Shown: positions 8,846-16,856 of the stretch, piece by piece
How positions within the stretch are numbered: the first letter of the stretch is position 1
Layout of the letters: the number at the start of each line of letters is the position of its first letter
Assembly (NCBI RefSeq): GCF_008123425.1
Contig: NZ_VSSS01000087.1
Location: 1 to 48,031 of the forward strand
DNA: 48,031 nucleotides
From: Bradyrhizobium rifense
Lineage (GTDB): Bacteria; Pseudomonadota; Alphaproteobacteria; Rhizobiales; Xanthobacteraceae
Reading direction: 5' to 3'
Position numbers and translations under genes: made by a program
Notes under the pieces: model-generated
The model's database searches: none
Told to the model about the DNA's origin: nothing
What the model saw: only the letters and a program-made list of their open reading frames with translations

Positions 8846-9235
8846 ATGAGGATGATTCTGGCGGTTGCCGCGGTGCTCTATTCGGCCTCCGCGTTTGCGC
8901 AGACCGACAAGCCACCGATGGTGGGGGACAAGCCGCTGGTGCAGGTGAAGCCCAAGGGGGCCAAGGCCGGCACCAAAGAGGCCGCCGCCAAGCCGGCTGC
9001 AGCACCGAAGGGCAAGCCGCAATCGATCGCGGCGCGGCTTCAGGCCTGCCTCGAAACCGACGACGGCACCAAGGACCGGCTCAACTGCTACGACGCCATT
9101 ATCCCGCCGACGCCCAAGCCGAAGCCGGCGAAGGCCAAGGGCTACGCCGATTGCCGGTTCTTCAAGGAAGAGGATGAGCGGCTGGCCTGCTTCAACGGCT
9201 TTGCCGAGAGCATTCCGAAGCTGCCCAAAAGCTAG
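8846..9235 (+). CDS. Secreted protein with two Cys-(R)L-x-C motifs
   Basis: Function not recognised. The 129-residue product has a clear signal peptide ending SASAFA, then a Lys/Ala/Pro-rich linker to about residue 55, then two related motifs: ACLETDDGTKDRLNCYDA and DCRFFKEEDERLACFNGF. Each places two cysteines around a D-x-RLxC(Y/F) core, which suggests two disulfide-bonded hairpins in the periplasm. The RLxCYD core recurs in small proteobacterial secreted proteins, some linked to type VI secretion, but nothing here indicates such a system. ATG at 8846 is preferred over TTG at 8837 because the AAAGAGAG ribosome site is better spaced. Confidence 0.8.
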   Translation: MRMILAVAAVLYSASAFAQTDKPPMVGDKPLVQVKPKGAKAGTKEAAAKPAAAPKGKPQSIAARLQACLETDDGTKDRLNCYDAIIPPTPKPKPAKAKGYADCRFFKEEDERLACFNGFAESIPKLPKS

Positions 9236-9267
9236 AGATCAAGAGCTGAGGTTCGAGGGCCGGGCGC

Positions 9268-9594
9268 CTAGTCGGCGATCCGGCTCAGCACCGCTCTGAA
9301 GGCAACGCCCGGCACTTGCAGCGCGGTGCCTTCGAACTCGGCCGTGTCGCCGTCTTCCCGGCCGGCGAGCGTCAGCGTGATCCGGTCGATGCCGAACAGC
9401 GCCTTGAACAATGGGTCGTCGTTGTAGCGCTCGGTCGAGATCTTGACCCTGATGCTGTTGCCTTCGCCCGTGTAGGTGCCGATGAAGGCAAAGGCCGAAT
9501 TGCCGCCGCGCATCTTGCCATCCGTCACGTAGACCACGCCGCAGCCGGTTCCGTGAACCGTGTGGAAGTCGACCTTGTACAGTCCCTGGCGCAA
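9268..9594 (-). CDS. GrlR-like regulatory protein
   Basis: A 108-residue protein matching the GrlR family, small beta-barrel-like proteins named after the negative regulator of the LEE type III system in enteropathogenic E. coli. The pattern LYKVDFHTVHGTGCGVVYVTD, then GGNSAFAFIGTY and a Leu/Ile-rich C-terminus, is the family signature. Rhizobial genomes carry several such proteins away from any secretion locus, and no type III gene is present here. The TTG start at 9594 is inferred from the conserved N-terminus and a GGGGACAGG upstream. An operator-like dyad lies about 25-42 bases upstream. Confidence 0.72.
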   Translation of the reverse strand: MRQGLYKVDFHTVHGTGCGVVYVTDGKMRGGNSAFAFIGTYTGEGNSIRVKISTERYNDDPLFKALFGIDRITLTLAGREDGDTAEFEGTALQVPGVAFRAVLSRIAD

Positions 9595-9618
9595 TGCCTG
9601 TCCCCGCGCTATTCCAAG

Positions 9619-9636
9619 TGCACTGGTTCAAGTGCA
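9619..9636. promoter_or_regulatory. Operator-like dyad upstream of the GrlR-like gene
   Basis: TGCACT and AGTGCA flank a 6-base centre (GGTTCA). A direct AAGTGCA repeat at 9616 and 9630 overlaps it. It lies 25-42 bases before the TTG start, the expected place for a promoter-overlapping regulator site. No cognate regulator is identified. Confidence 0.3.
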
Positions 9637-9780
9637 GTCTGGCCGGCAAAATATGGTCGTGGCCAGCAGAAGCAATCCGGTTGCTGCCGGGGATTACCGG
9701 CCATCAACATCACATTTTGATCATGGCCTGATGGAGCTGCAGTCAGCGCGGCGGAAATGCCGGCGCGCGCAATATCCGGA

Positions 9781-11082
9781 CTAACGACCTGATGCGGAAG
9801 AGTTGGTGGCTGCGACGCGTGTCAGCGCCAGCGCCGGCGTTGCCGACATCTTCACCAGCACGTCCTTGAGCGGGTATTGCGTCCACGCGCGATTGACGTA
9901 GTCGCGGTGGGTGATGCCGTCGCCGGTTTCGACGAACACGACACTGCCGGGACGCAAGGGTCCGTCCATGTCCTCGGAAACGCCGATGCCCTTCTGTCGC
10001 AACATGCTCATCAACTCGCGGTCGCGCCGTGCGGTGTAGTGAGTATAGGAGCTGACGAAGAAGCCCGAGCGATGGCTCTCGATCCAGGACGCGAACTTGT
10101 CCATTTCGCCGTAGACCGCATCGAGCAGCACGACGCCGCGGACGCGATCGCTGATGCCGCCGACCTCGAGACTCCAGGCGGTCGGCAGGAAGCCGCCGCT
10201 ATAGCCGACGATCACGATCGGCATGTTGGCAAAGGCGCGTGCGCTGTTGGGATCGCCGGTCAGCTGCGCGAGGTGGCTGGCCGACTCCTCCATGAAGCGC
10301 TTGAGGCCACCAGGCTGCCAGAATTTTCCGGCGCTGGAGTCGGCGGCATCGACGGCCATCTGCGGCGCGAGCAGGACGGCATTGGCGCCGGAATCGGTGA
10401 TCTGCTGCGGCACCAGCTGGCGATCGCGTACGTCGCGCTCGAGTGTTGCGCCGTTGCCGTGGAAAAACACCACGATCACGCCAGGCTTGCGCACATCGAA
10501 ATGCTCGGGGACGTGCATGAGCACGCGGCTGTCGTTGTAGGTCTCGTCCTGCCAGAACACGCGTCCGGAGTAGCTGCGGTGGCCGCGGCGGTCGCCCTTG
10601 GAGATATTCAGGAAGGGCGCGTCGGACGCAGGGTTGTTGCCGAAATAGGGGAAGGCCGAGGACTTCATGCTGACGAGGGTCGTCAGGTCCTCACGCGGCG
10701 GACGCTGGTAGGGGATCTGCGGCGCGAGCGAGGCGACCTTGTACGGCGCCTGGTCCGGCTGTTGCTGCACGGCGCGCTTGGGCGAGAAGTCCGACATCTG
10801 CCGTTGCAGCAAACTCTCGCTCGCCGAGGGGAAGCGCTCCTTGAACTGCGGAGCCGGGAAGCGATCCTCGAACGTATCGCCGCTGGCAACTCGCGAATTG
10901 GTCTTGGCGACGGTCTGATCGACGACCGGGACATTGGCCTGCGAGTTCGCCGCGAGCGCCGCAGGATTGGGCGCCTTGCCGCATTGAACCAGTGTCAGCG
11001 ACAACGGCACCAATCCTGAGATCAGGGCGACCCGAAGCGCACGACGACGCGTGCCGGACACCCTGGTCCGGTCAGCACGCAT
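9781..11082 (-). CDS. Exported alpha/beta hydrolase
   Basis: A 433-residue serine hydrolase with an alpha/beta fold. An N-terminal signal-anchor (ALRVALISGLVPLSLTLVQC) is followed by a disordered ~110-residue Gln/Pro/Ser-rich stretch, then the catalytic domain: the oxyanion-hole motif VVFFHGNGA (about 204-212), the nucleophile elbow GYSGG with Ser 295, and a late THRDYV that may hold the catalytic His. The LVQC end of the signal is not a standard lipobox, so a lipoprotein is uncertain. The start at 11082 has GAGAG upstream; a GTG at 11148 is an alternative. Substrate unknown. It is divergent from the APC permease across 367 bases. Confidence 0.8.
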   Translation of the reverse strand: MRADRTRVSGTRRRALRVALISGLVPLSLTLVQCGKAPNPAALAANSQANVPVVDQTVAKTNSRVASGDTFEDRFPAPQFKERFPSASESLLQRQMSDFSPKRAVQQQPDQAPYKVASLAPQIPYQRPPREDLTTLVSMKSSAFPYFGNNPASDAPFLNISKGDRRGHRSYSGRVFWQDETYNDSRVLMHVPEHFDVRKPGVIVVFFHGNGATLERDVRDRQLVPQQITDSGANAVLLAPQMAVDAADSSAGKFWQPGGLKRFMEESASHLAQLTGDPNSARAFANMPIVIVGYSGGFLPTAWSLEVGGISDRVRGVVLLDAVYGEMDKFASWIESHRSGFFVSSYTHYTARRDRELMSMLRQKGIGVSEDMDGPLRPGSVVFVETGDGITHRDYVNRAWTQYPLKDVLVKMSATPALALTRVAATNSSASGR

Positions 11083-11449
11083 GTCTGCTCTCAATTTCGG
11101 AACGGCCCCGACCATCCACCCATGACCCCAAGTCACGACCCAAGTCACACGTCCATCGGCAATCTTAAGACAATTGAGCCGACTGGCGTTTAGGCGACGT
11201 TAAGTGTCCGGAGAAACTTCCCCACATCCGGAACGACCAAAAAAGACCACGCAAACGTGTCGCGATTGTGGGAGCGACGTGCGTATTTCCGCGGCCGACT
11301 ACGGGTTTATTGCCCAAAGGCGGGCACAAACGGTGGCTAATTACCTAATTTGACCGCCTCATTTAACCCTTGTTAACCCTGCTTGAATTGACTGGACCAA
11401 TCTGCACGATGCCTCCCATGAGGCGTGACGCCTGAGGCTGAGGACCCAG
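11083..11449. other. Divergent intergenic region
   Basis: No gene is seen in these 367 bases. The right half contains a direct repeat TTAACCCT at 11363-11370 and 11373-11380 (10-bp period), about 70 bases before the permease start, and an AT-richer stretch at 11335-11365. A weak TGCCC...GGGCA dyad lies near 11310-11330. It probably carries both divergent promoters, but no consensus -35/-10 pair is convincing. Confidence 0.5.
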
Positions 11450-12814
11450 ATGACGGCATCAGATGCGGGAACCGCGCCCTGGACCGGACGGCTGACCGGC
11501 GGCTCCGGGGTTTCCGTTCTGGTCGCAACCGCAATCGTCGTGGCCGACATGATCGGGGTCGGCGTCTTCACCAGCCTCGGCTTCCAGGTCAAGGACATCC
11601 CCTCGGGCTTCTCGATCCTCGCGCTGTGGACCGTCGGCGGCATCGTCGCGCTGTGCGGCGTGTTCTCCTACAGCGAGTTGGGCGCGATGTTTCCGCGCTC
11701 GAGCGGGGAGTACAATTTCCTCGGCCGCGCCTATCATCCGGCCTTCGGCTTTCTTGCCGGCTGGGTTTCGGCAACGGTCGGGTTTGCCGCGCCCGTAGCG
11801 CTCGCGGCCATGGCTTTCGGCGAGTACGCCAAGTCCGTTATGCCTGGGGTGCCACCGATCCCGCTCGCCATCGGTGTGGTGTGGCTGGTCTCGATCGTGC
11901 AATTGACCGGCGTCAGGCACTCCTCGACCTTCCAGCTGATCTCGACCATCCTCAAGGTCGTGCTGATCGTTGTTTTCCTCGTTGCAGGCTTCGTTGTCGG
12001 TACGCCGCAGCCGATCTCCTTTGCACCGCACGCCGGTGATCTCGCCCACATTGTCAGCGCGCCTTTCGCGATCGGGCTTGTCTTCGTGATGTACTCGTTC
12101 TCGGGCTGGAATGCCGCGACCTACATCATCGGCGAGATGAACATGCCGCAGCAGAACCTGCCGCGGGCGCTGCTCGCTGGCACGCTGATCGTGCTGGTGC
12201 TGTATGTCGCGCTCAACGCGGTGTTCCTCTACTCGACACCCATCAGCGCGCTGGCCGGACAGCTCGACGTCGCAAGCGTGGCCGGCAACGCCATCTTCGG
12301 CAGTCTCGGCGGCCGGATCGTCGGCGCGATGATCTGTTTCGGCCTGATCTCCTCGATCAGCGCGATGATGTGGATCGGCCCGCGCGTGATGATGACGATG
12401 GGAGAGGACATCCCGGCGCTGCGCGTGTTCTCGAAGCGATCGGTGAGAGGCGCGCCGGCCTATGCCATCCTGTTTCAGCTTGCGGTCGCCAACCTGCTGC
12501 TGTTCACGCGTAGCTTCGCGGCGGTGCTCGACTTCATTCAGTTCTCGCTGCTGTTCTGCTCGTTCTTCACCGTCGCCGGCGTCATCAAGCTGCGCATCAC
12601 CGATCCCGACCTGCCGCGACCCTATCGCGCCTGGGGATACCCGTTTACGCCGCTCATTTTCCTGCTCGTGACCGCGTCCATGATGTACTACCTCTTGACC
12701 GAGCGGCCGGTGCAGTCGCTGTCGGGGATGCTCGTCATGCTCTCGGGCCTGTTGATTTATGCAGCTTTCCGCAGGCGGCCGGTCGCCGCTGCCACGTTAC
12801 ACAATCGCGAATAG
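11450..12814 (+). CDS. APC family amino-acid permease
   Basis: A 454-residue inner-membrane transporter of the amino acid-polyamine-organocation superfamily, about 12 helices. The first helix carries the unwound substrate-binding signature in modified form (ADMIGVGVFTSLGFQ) and the second the conserved FSYSELGAMFPRSSGEYNFL, typical of the LAT/YfnA-like branch. The substrate is probably an amino acid but cannot be told. The next gene starts 2 bases after the stop, so the two are surely co-transcribed. Confidence 0.9.
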   Translation: MTASDAGTAPWTGRLTGGSGVSVLVATAIVVADMIGVGVFTSLGFQVKDIPSGFSILALWTVGGIVALCGVFSYSELGAMFPRSSGEYNFLGRAYHPAFGFLAGWVSATVGFAAPVALAAMAFGEYAKSVMPGVPPIPLAIGVVWLVSIVQLTGVRHSSTFQLISTILKVVLIVVFLVAGFVVGTPQPISFAPHAGDLAHIVSAPFAIGLVFVMYSFSGWNAATYIIGEMNMPQQNLPRALLAGTLIVLVLYVALNAVFLYSTPISALAGQLDVASVAGNAIFGSLGGRIVGAMICFGLISSISAMMWIGPRVMMTMGEDIPALRVFSKRSVRGAPAYAILFQLAVANLLLFTRSFAAVLDFIQFSLLFCSFFTVAGVIKLRITDPDLPRPYRAWGYPFTPLIFLLVTASMMYYLLTERPVQSLSGMLVMLSGLLIYAAFRRRPVAAATLHNRE

Positions 12815-12816
12815 AC

Positions 12817-14028
12817 ATGTTTCGACCCATGAGAATTGCGGCCGTCGCTCTTGCCCTTTTGGCCGCGGCCATCTCGTCCACGCGCGCGGCCGAGGTCACC
12901 TTCGACGATACTGCGCGCTTCCTCGCAGGCATGCAGCCTTCAGCGGACTCGCCGCTGGTCGCGCTCACCAGGGACCCGTCCTGGCAGCATCACGCAAAAT
13001 TCTTCGACGGTGCCTTCGCCCAGCTCGAGCAGCGGCAATTGTCGACGATCCGGAGCTGGTCGGACCTCAATCTCGCGGCGCCGCGGCCGACCATGTTCTA
13101 TTTTTTCAGCGGCCCGGATTTCCTCTACGCCAACGCCTTCTATTCCAAGGCCAGCACCTACGTGCTTGGCGCGCTGGAGCCGGCCGGTGCGGTGCCCGAT
13201 CTGACCAGGCTGCCGCGCGGCTCGGTCAATGCCGCGCTCTACAATGTCGAGCGCTCGCTCGGCTCGATCCTGAGCTTCTCCTTCTTCATCACCAAGCAGA
13301 TGAAGGTCGACCTGCACGCCAACCAGGTCAACGGCACCTTGCCGATCCTCTACGTCTTCCTGGCGCGCTCCGGCAAAACCATCCGCAACGTCGAGACCGT
13401 CGCGCTCGACGACAAGGGCGGGGTGCACACGGGCAATGACAACCCGGGGCCGAATGCCACGCGCGGGGTCCGCATTACCTTCGCAGGCGCCGACGGCGAG
13501 GCGCGCACGCTGTATTATTTCTCGACCGATCTTTCCAATTCCGGTGCGCGCGCGGCCGGCTTCCTGAAATTCTGCGAGACGCTCGGGCCCGGTAACAGCC
13601 TGCTCAAGAGCGCATCGTATCTCCTGCACGCGGGCAATTTCACCGTCGCCCGCGACTGGCTGCTCGCCAACAGCGCGACCATCATCCAGGATGATTCCGG
13701 CATTCCGCTCGCCAACTACAATGCGCGGCAATGGCGGTTTTTCCCGTTCGGCCGTTACCTCGGCCCGATCAGCGAATTCCCCGGTCGGTACCAGGAGCGC
13801 TACGCCGAGTTGTTCACGCGGGCGCAGCCGATCGATTTCGGCGTCGGCTATCGCTGGCGGACGCATGAGTCGAACCTGCTGCTGTCGGTGAAGATCCCCG
13901 GGAGCGAGGCCGCGCCGGCCGCGGAGACGACCTCGTTTGCCGAACCGCAACCGAAACCGCGGCCGAAGCGGCCGCGTCCGCCCGAGCCAATCCCGCCGCC
14001 GCCCGGACGCTTCTTCTGGTTCCGCTAG
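12817..14028 (+). CDS. Secreted protein of unknown function, permease partner
   Basis: Function not recognised. The 403 residues open with a signal peptide ending SSTRAA, continue with a globular region rich in aromatic residues (MFYFFSGPDFLYANAFYS, then WRFFPFGRYLGPISEFPGRY), and end in a Pro/Lys/Arg-rich tail (KPRPKRPRPPEPIPPPPG) typical of a periplasmic or envelope-spanning linker. There is no lipobox and no recognisable catalytic motif. Starting 2 bases after the APC permease stop, it is probably translated with it, which suggests a periplasmic role linked to transport. ATG at 12829 is an alternative start. Confidence 0.8.
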   Translation: MFRPMRIAAVALALLAAAISSTRAAEVTFDDTARFLAGMQPSADSPLVALTRDPSWQHHAKFFDGAFAQLEQRQLSTIRSWSDLNLAAPRPTMFYFFSGPDFLYANAFYSKASTYVLGALEPAGAVPDLTRLPRGSVNAALYNVERSLGSILSFSFFITKQMKVDLHANQVNGTLPILYVFLARSGKTIRNVETVALDDKGGVHTGNDNPGPNATRGVRITFAGADGEARTLYYFSTDLSNSGARAAGFLKFCETLGPGNSLLKSASYLLHAGNFTVARDWLLANSATIIQDDSGIPLANYNARQWRFFPFGRYLGPISEFPGRYQERYAELFTRAQPIDFGVGYRWRTHESNLLLSVKIPGSEAAPAAETTSFAEPQPKPRPKRPRPPEPIPPPPGRFFWFR

Positions 14029-14046
14029 CGCCTGCTAAAGTGCTGC

Positions 14047-14610
14047 CTACGTTGTCGGGCTTTGTGCCACGACGACCAGCACCTCTGCCTTCTGCCGGCC
14101 GAGGCTCCTGACCTCGTGCGGTGTCTCGCCTGAAAAATACAGGCAATCGCCCTTGCCGAGGACGAGCTCTTCGCCGTCGAGCTTGATCGCGATCTTGCCG
14201 TTGATGACGAATAGCAATTCCTCGCCTGCATGCGAGGCCCGCGTCGCTGATTTATGCGGCGGGCTCAAGAGGAATGGCTCCATCATCTTGCGGGTGCGGC
14301 CGGTCACCAGCGGGACCACGCCAAACGTGTCCTGGAACAGCGGCACATTGCCATCTTCGCGGCGGAACAGCGTGTAGCGCGGCGCGGGCTCCGCGTTGGG
14401 GTCGAAGAAATTGGCAACATTGACCTCGAGCGCGGCGGCCATACGCAGGAGCGCCGCGAGCGAGGGGATCTTCAGGTTGCGCTCGACCAGCGAGATGTAA
14501 CCGCGCGTTAGGTCGCTCTGCCTGGCGAGCTGGTCCAACGTCAGGCCCTTGGCGATCCGCGCCTGGCGGATATTGGCCCCGACCGCTGTCGCTTTGCTGA
14601 CGTCAAGCAC
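14047..14610 (-). CDS. XRE-family regulator with C-terminal cupin
   Basis: A 187-residue one-component transcription factor. The N-terminal HTH (about 10-65: ANIRQARIAKGLTLDQLARQ, then LTRGYISLVERN) binds DNA; the C-terminal cupin (about 110-180: HAGEELLFVINGKIAIKLDG, then GDCLYFSGETPHEV) binds a small effector or metal. This HTH-cupin layout is that of PuuR-like regulators of amine and amino-acid use. GTG at 14610 is chosen because CGGAGA lies 8 bases upstream; a TTG at 14646 would add 12 residues. It is divergent from the MHS-MOSC-reductase operon, which it most likely controls. Confidence 0.88.
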   Translation of the reverse strand: MLDVSKATAVGANIRQARIAKGLTLDQLARQSDLTRGYISLVERNLKIPSLAALLRMAAALEVNVANFFDPNAEPAPRYTLFRREDGNVPLFQDTFGVVPLVTGRTRKMMEPFLLSPPHKSATRASHAGEELLFVINGKIAIKLDGEELVLGKGDCLYFSGETPHEVRSLGRQKAEVLVVVAQSPTT

Positions 14611-14965
14611 GCATGAGTCTCCGAACTGCTGATGCTTCTTTTGCAACAGATGCCGTCCGACTGCCAGCCCGGCGGCGCGGGCGGCCCGTCCGGGCGGCTG
14701 GCAGATGTATTCCTAAAGAAAACTCATGCGCAGAAATTTCAAGCAGGAGCGCGAATATTGTGAGCAGATGCGCTGGTATATCGCGCAAAATCGCCAAAAA
14801 ATGGGGCAAATGACGCGTTCTGCCGCGATCAGTGGCAATCGCCGCGTTTCACGATATTGATTTCCAGCAGTAAACATGATCGATTTTGACCGTCCCGGCT
14901 GCCGATGGGCTCCGCGGACCGAACCAACTGCTTTTCCCTGGCGCCGGTACCTTTTGGAGAGATCG
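14611..14965. other. Divergent control region, regulator and MHS operon
   Basis: 355 bases without a convincing gene. A 9-bp inverted repeat CTGCCAGCC (14661-14669) and GGCTGGCAG (14696-14704) encloses a GC-rich 26-base centre and lies 50 bases upstream of the regulator start. The segment 14710-14870 is noticeably AT-richer than its surroundings, as expected for promoters or operators. A 44-codon open frame at 14726-14860 is not supported as a gene. Confidence 0.45.
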
Positions 14966-16279
14966 ATGACCGTAGCAGACGACATAGCCCTGAACGTAGC
15001 GCCGGACGAGGCGGCGAGCTTGCGACGGATCGTGTGGTCGAGCGTGATCGGCACCGCGGTCGAATGGTACGATTTCCTGATCTACGGCACGGCGACCGCA
15101 CTGGTCTTCAACAAGGTGTTCTTCGCCGCCGGCAACCCCGCGCTCGCCACCATCGCGGCCTTCGGCACCTACGCGGTCGGATTTCTGGCGCGACCGCTCG
15201 GTGCTGCGATCTTCGGTCACTACGGCGACCGGGTCGGTCGCAAGGCGATGCTTGCAATCACGATCATGGTGATGGGCATCGGCACCTTTCTGATCGGCCT
15301 GCTTCCGACCTACCAGCAAATAGGCATCGCCGCGCCGCTGCTGCTGATCGGATTGCGTTTCCTCCAGGGCATCGGCCTCGGTGGTGAATGGGGCGGCGCG
15401 GTGCTGATGGTGGTCGAGAACTGTCCGACCCACCGCCGCGGCCTGCTCGGCAGCATGGTGCAGGTCGGCAATCCCATCGGCAATCTCGCCGCGATCGGCA
15501 TGTTTGCGCTGGTGGCAAGCCTGCCGGAAAGCGACTTCATGACTTACGGCTGGCGGATTCCGTTCCTGATCTCGATCCTGCTGGTTGGCGTCGGTCTCTA
15601 TATCCGCCTCAACATGGAGGAGACCGCGGCGTTCCGTCAGGTTCAGGCCAAGAAGGATGTCGCGAGCCTGCCGCTGGTCGAGATCTTTAGGCATCATCGC
15701 AAGCCCTTCTTCACCGCCGTGGGGCTGAAGATCTCCGAGATTGCCTATGCCAGCATCGGAGGCGTGTTCGTGATGTCCTACGCCACGGCTAATCTCGGCC
15801 TGTCCCCCACGGTGGTGCTGAACGGTGCGTTCGCGTCATCACTGGTCGCGCTGTTCGCCATTCCCTTGTTCGGCTGGCTGTCCGACGTCGTCGGCCGCAA
15901 GAGGATGTTCTACGCGAGCTGCCTGTTCTCGGCGCTGTTTGCCTTCCCGCTGTTCTGGCTGCTGAACACCCGCGATCCCACCATCGTCATCTGCACCATC
16001 GTGGTCGCGATCACCTTCGGCCAGATGGTGATGTTCGGCATCGGCGCGCCCTGGTACTCTGAGCTGTTCTCCGCACGGCTGCGGTACAGCGGCGCCTCGC
16101 TCGGGTTTCAGGTCGGTGCGGCAATCAGTGGCGGTTTGACGCCGCTCATTGCAGCCTCGCTGATGGCCTGGAGCGGCGGCGCCACCTGGCCGGTGTCGCT
16201 GCTGCTGATCGCTTGCGCCGCCATCACGGCGACCGCAACCACGTTCGCGCCGGAAATGGCGAACAAGGAACTGACCTGA
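14966..16279 (+). CDS. MHS family MFS transporter
   Basis: A 437-residue, 12-helix inner-membrane proton symporter of the metabolite:H+ symporter branch (ShiA, ProP, KgtP relatives). Signatures seen: GTAVEWYDFLIYGTATALVF in helix 1, FGHYGDRVGRKAML in the 2-3 loop, GLGGEWGGAVLMVVE in helix 5 and the paired GWLSDVVGRKRM in the second half. TTGGAGAGATCG precedes ATG 14966, making it the clear start. First gene of an operon with a MOSC protein 55 bases downstream and a reductase overlapping that. The substrate is probably a small organic acid or zwitterion; the partner enzymes suggest an N-containing compound. Confidence 0.9.
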   Translation: MTVADDIALNVAPDEAASLRRIVWSSVIGTAVEWYDFLIYGTATALVFNKVFFAAGNPALATIAAFGTYAVGFLARPLGAAIFGHYGDRVGRKAMLAITIMVMGIGTFLIGLLPTYQQIGIAAPLLLIGLRFLQGIGLGGEWGGAVLMVVENCPTHRRGLLGSMVQVGNPIGNLAAIGMFALVASLPESDFMTYGWRIPFLISILLVGVGLYIRLNMEETAAFRQVQAKKDVASLPLVEIFRHHRKPFFTAVGLKISEIAYASIGGVFVMSYATANLGLSPTVVLNGAFASSLVALFAIPLFGWLSDVVGRKRMFYASCLFSALFAFPLFWLLNTRDPTIVICTIVVAITFGQMVMFGIGAPWYSELFSARLRYSGASLGFQVGAAISGGLTPLIAASLMAWSGGATWPVSLLLIACAAITATATTFAPEMANKELT

Positions 16280-16334
16280 TCCCGCAGCGCGCCGCTGCTT
16301 GCGGCGCGCCATCGCTTCTCACAAGGATTTTGCC

Positions 16335-16856
16335 ATGCTCGATACCATCAGCGCCGGTTCGGCGCAGAGCGCGGCACGCCTCGGCTGGACCGGCGTGGTG
16401 CGCTTTCTTCATCTCGCCCCGCGTGCCTTTCTGCCGATGCGCGCCGCGGAATCGATCACTCTCGTCGCCGGCCGCGGGATCGAGGGCGACCGCTACATGA
16501 TCGGCAACGAAGAGGGGTTTTACTCGCACAAGCCTGAAGAGGGCCGCCAGGTCACCCTGTTCGAGCTCGAGACGCTGGTTGCGCTGAGACGCGACGCCGG
16601 CATCGCGCTCGGCCCCGAGGAGCACCGGCGCAACGTCACCGTCGAGGGTGTGCCGTTGAACCATCTGGTCGGCCGCCGCTTCTGGCTGGGCGAGACCCTG
16701 CTGGAAGCAACGCGCCTTTCGATACCGTGCCGACATATCGAGGAGATCACCGGCAAGGCGATCTTCGATCCCCTGATCAACCGCTCTGGCCTCAACTGCA
16801 AGATCCTGCAAGGCGGCATCGTCAGGGTCGGCGACACCGTGCGGAACGTGACATGA
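16335..16856 (+). CDS. MOSC domain protein (YiiM-like)
   Basis: A 173-residue MOSC-domain protein, the fold that holds molybdenum cofactor in mARC, YcbX and YiiM and that removes sulfur in Moco sulfurases. The probable Mo-ligand Cys is Cys 132 in LSIPCRHIEEITGK; GIEGDRYM and EHRRNVTVEGVPLNHLVG are other family elements. There is no N-terminal MOSC_N barrel and no ferredoxin domain. The stop codon overlaps the ATG of the next gene (ATGA), so the two are translationally coupled. The start at 16335 follows AAGGATTTTGCC. It probably reduces N-hydroxylated compounds with electrons from its neighbour, by analogy to YcbX/YiiM. Confidence 0.88.
   Translation: MLDTISAGSAQSAARLGWTGVVRFLHLAPRAFLPMRAAESITLVAGRGIEGDRYMIGNEEGFYSHKPEEGRQVTLFELETLVALRRDAGIALGPEEHRRNVTVEGVPLNHLVGRRFWLGETLLEATRLSIPCRHIEEITGKAIFDPLINRSGLNCKILQGGIVRVGDTVRNVT

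Noticed and set aside
9877..11019. Plus-strand frame of 380 codons
   Set aside because: Antisense to the alpha/beta hydrolase with its GYSGG motif; no domain in this frame.
11363..11376. TTAA-N6-TTAA as a CtrA site
   Set aside because: The spacer is six, not seven, and the repeat is better described as a direct TTAACCCT repeat.
14726..14860. 44-codon plus-strand frame opening MRRNFKQEREYCEQMRW
   Set aside because: Weak ribosome site, inside an AT-rich control region, no recognisable feature beyond charge; conservation would be needed.
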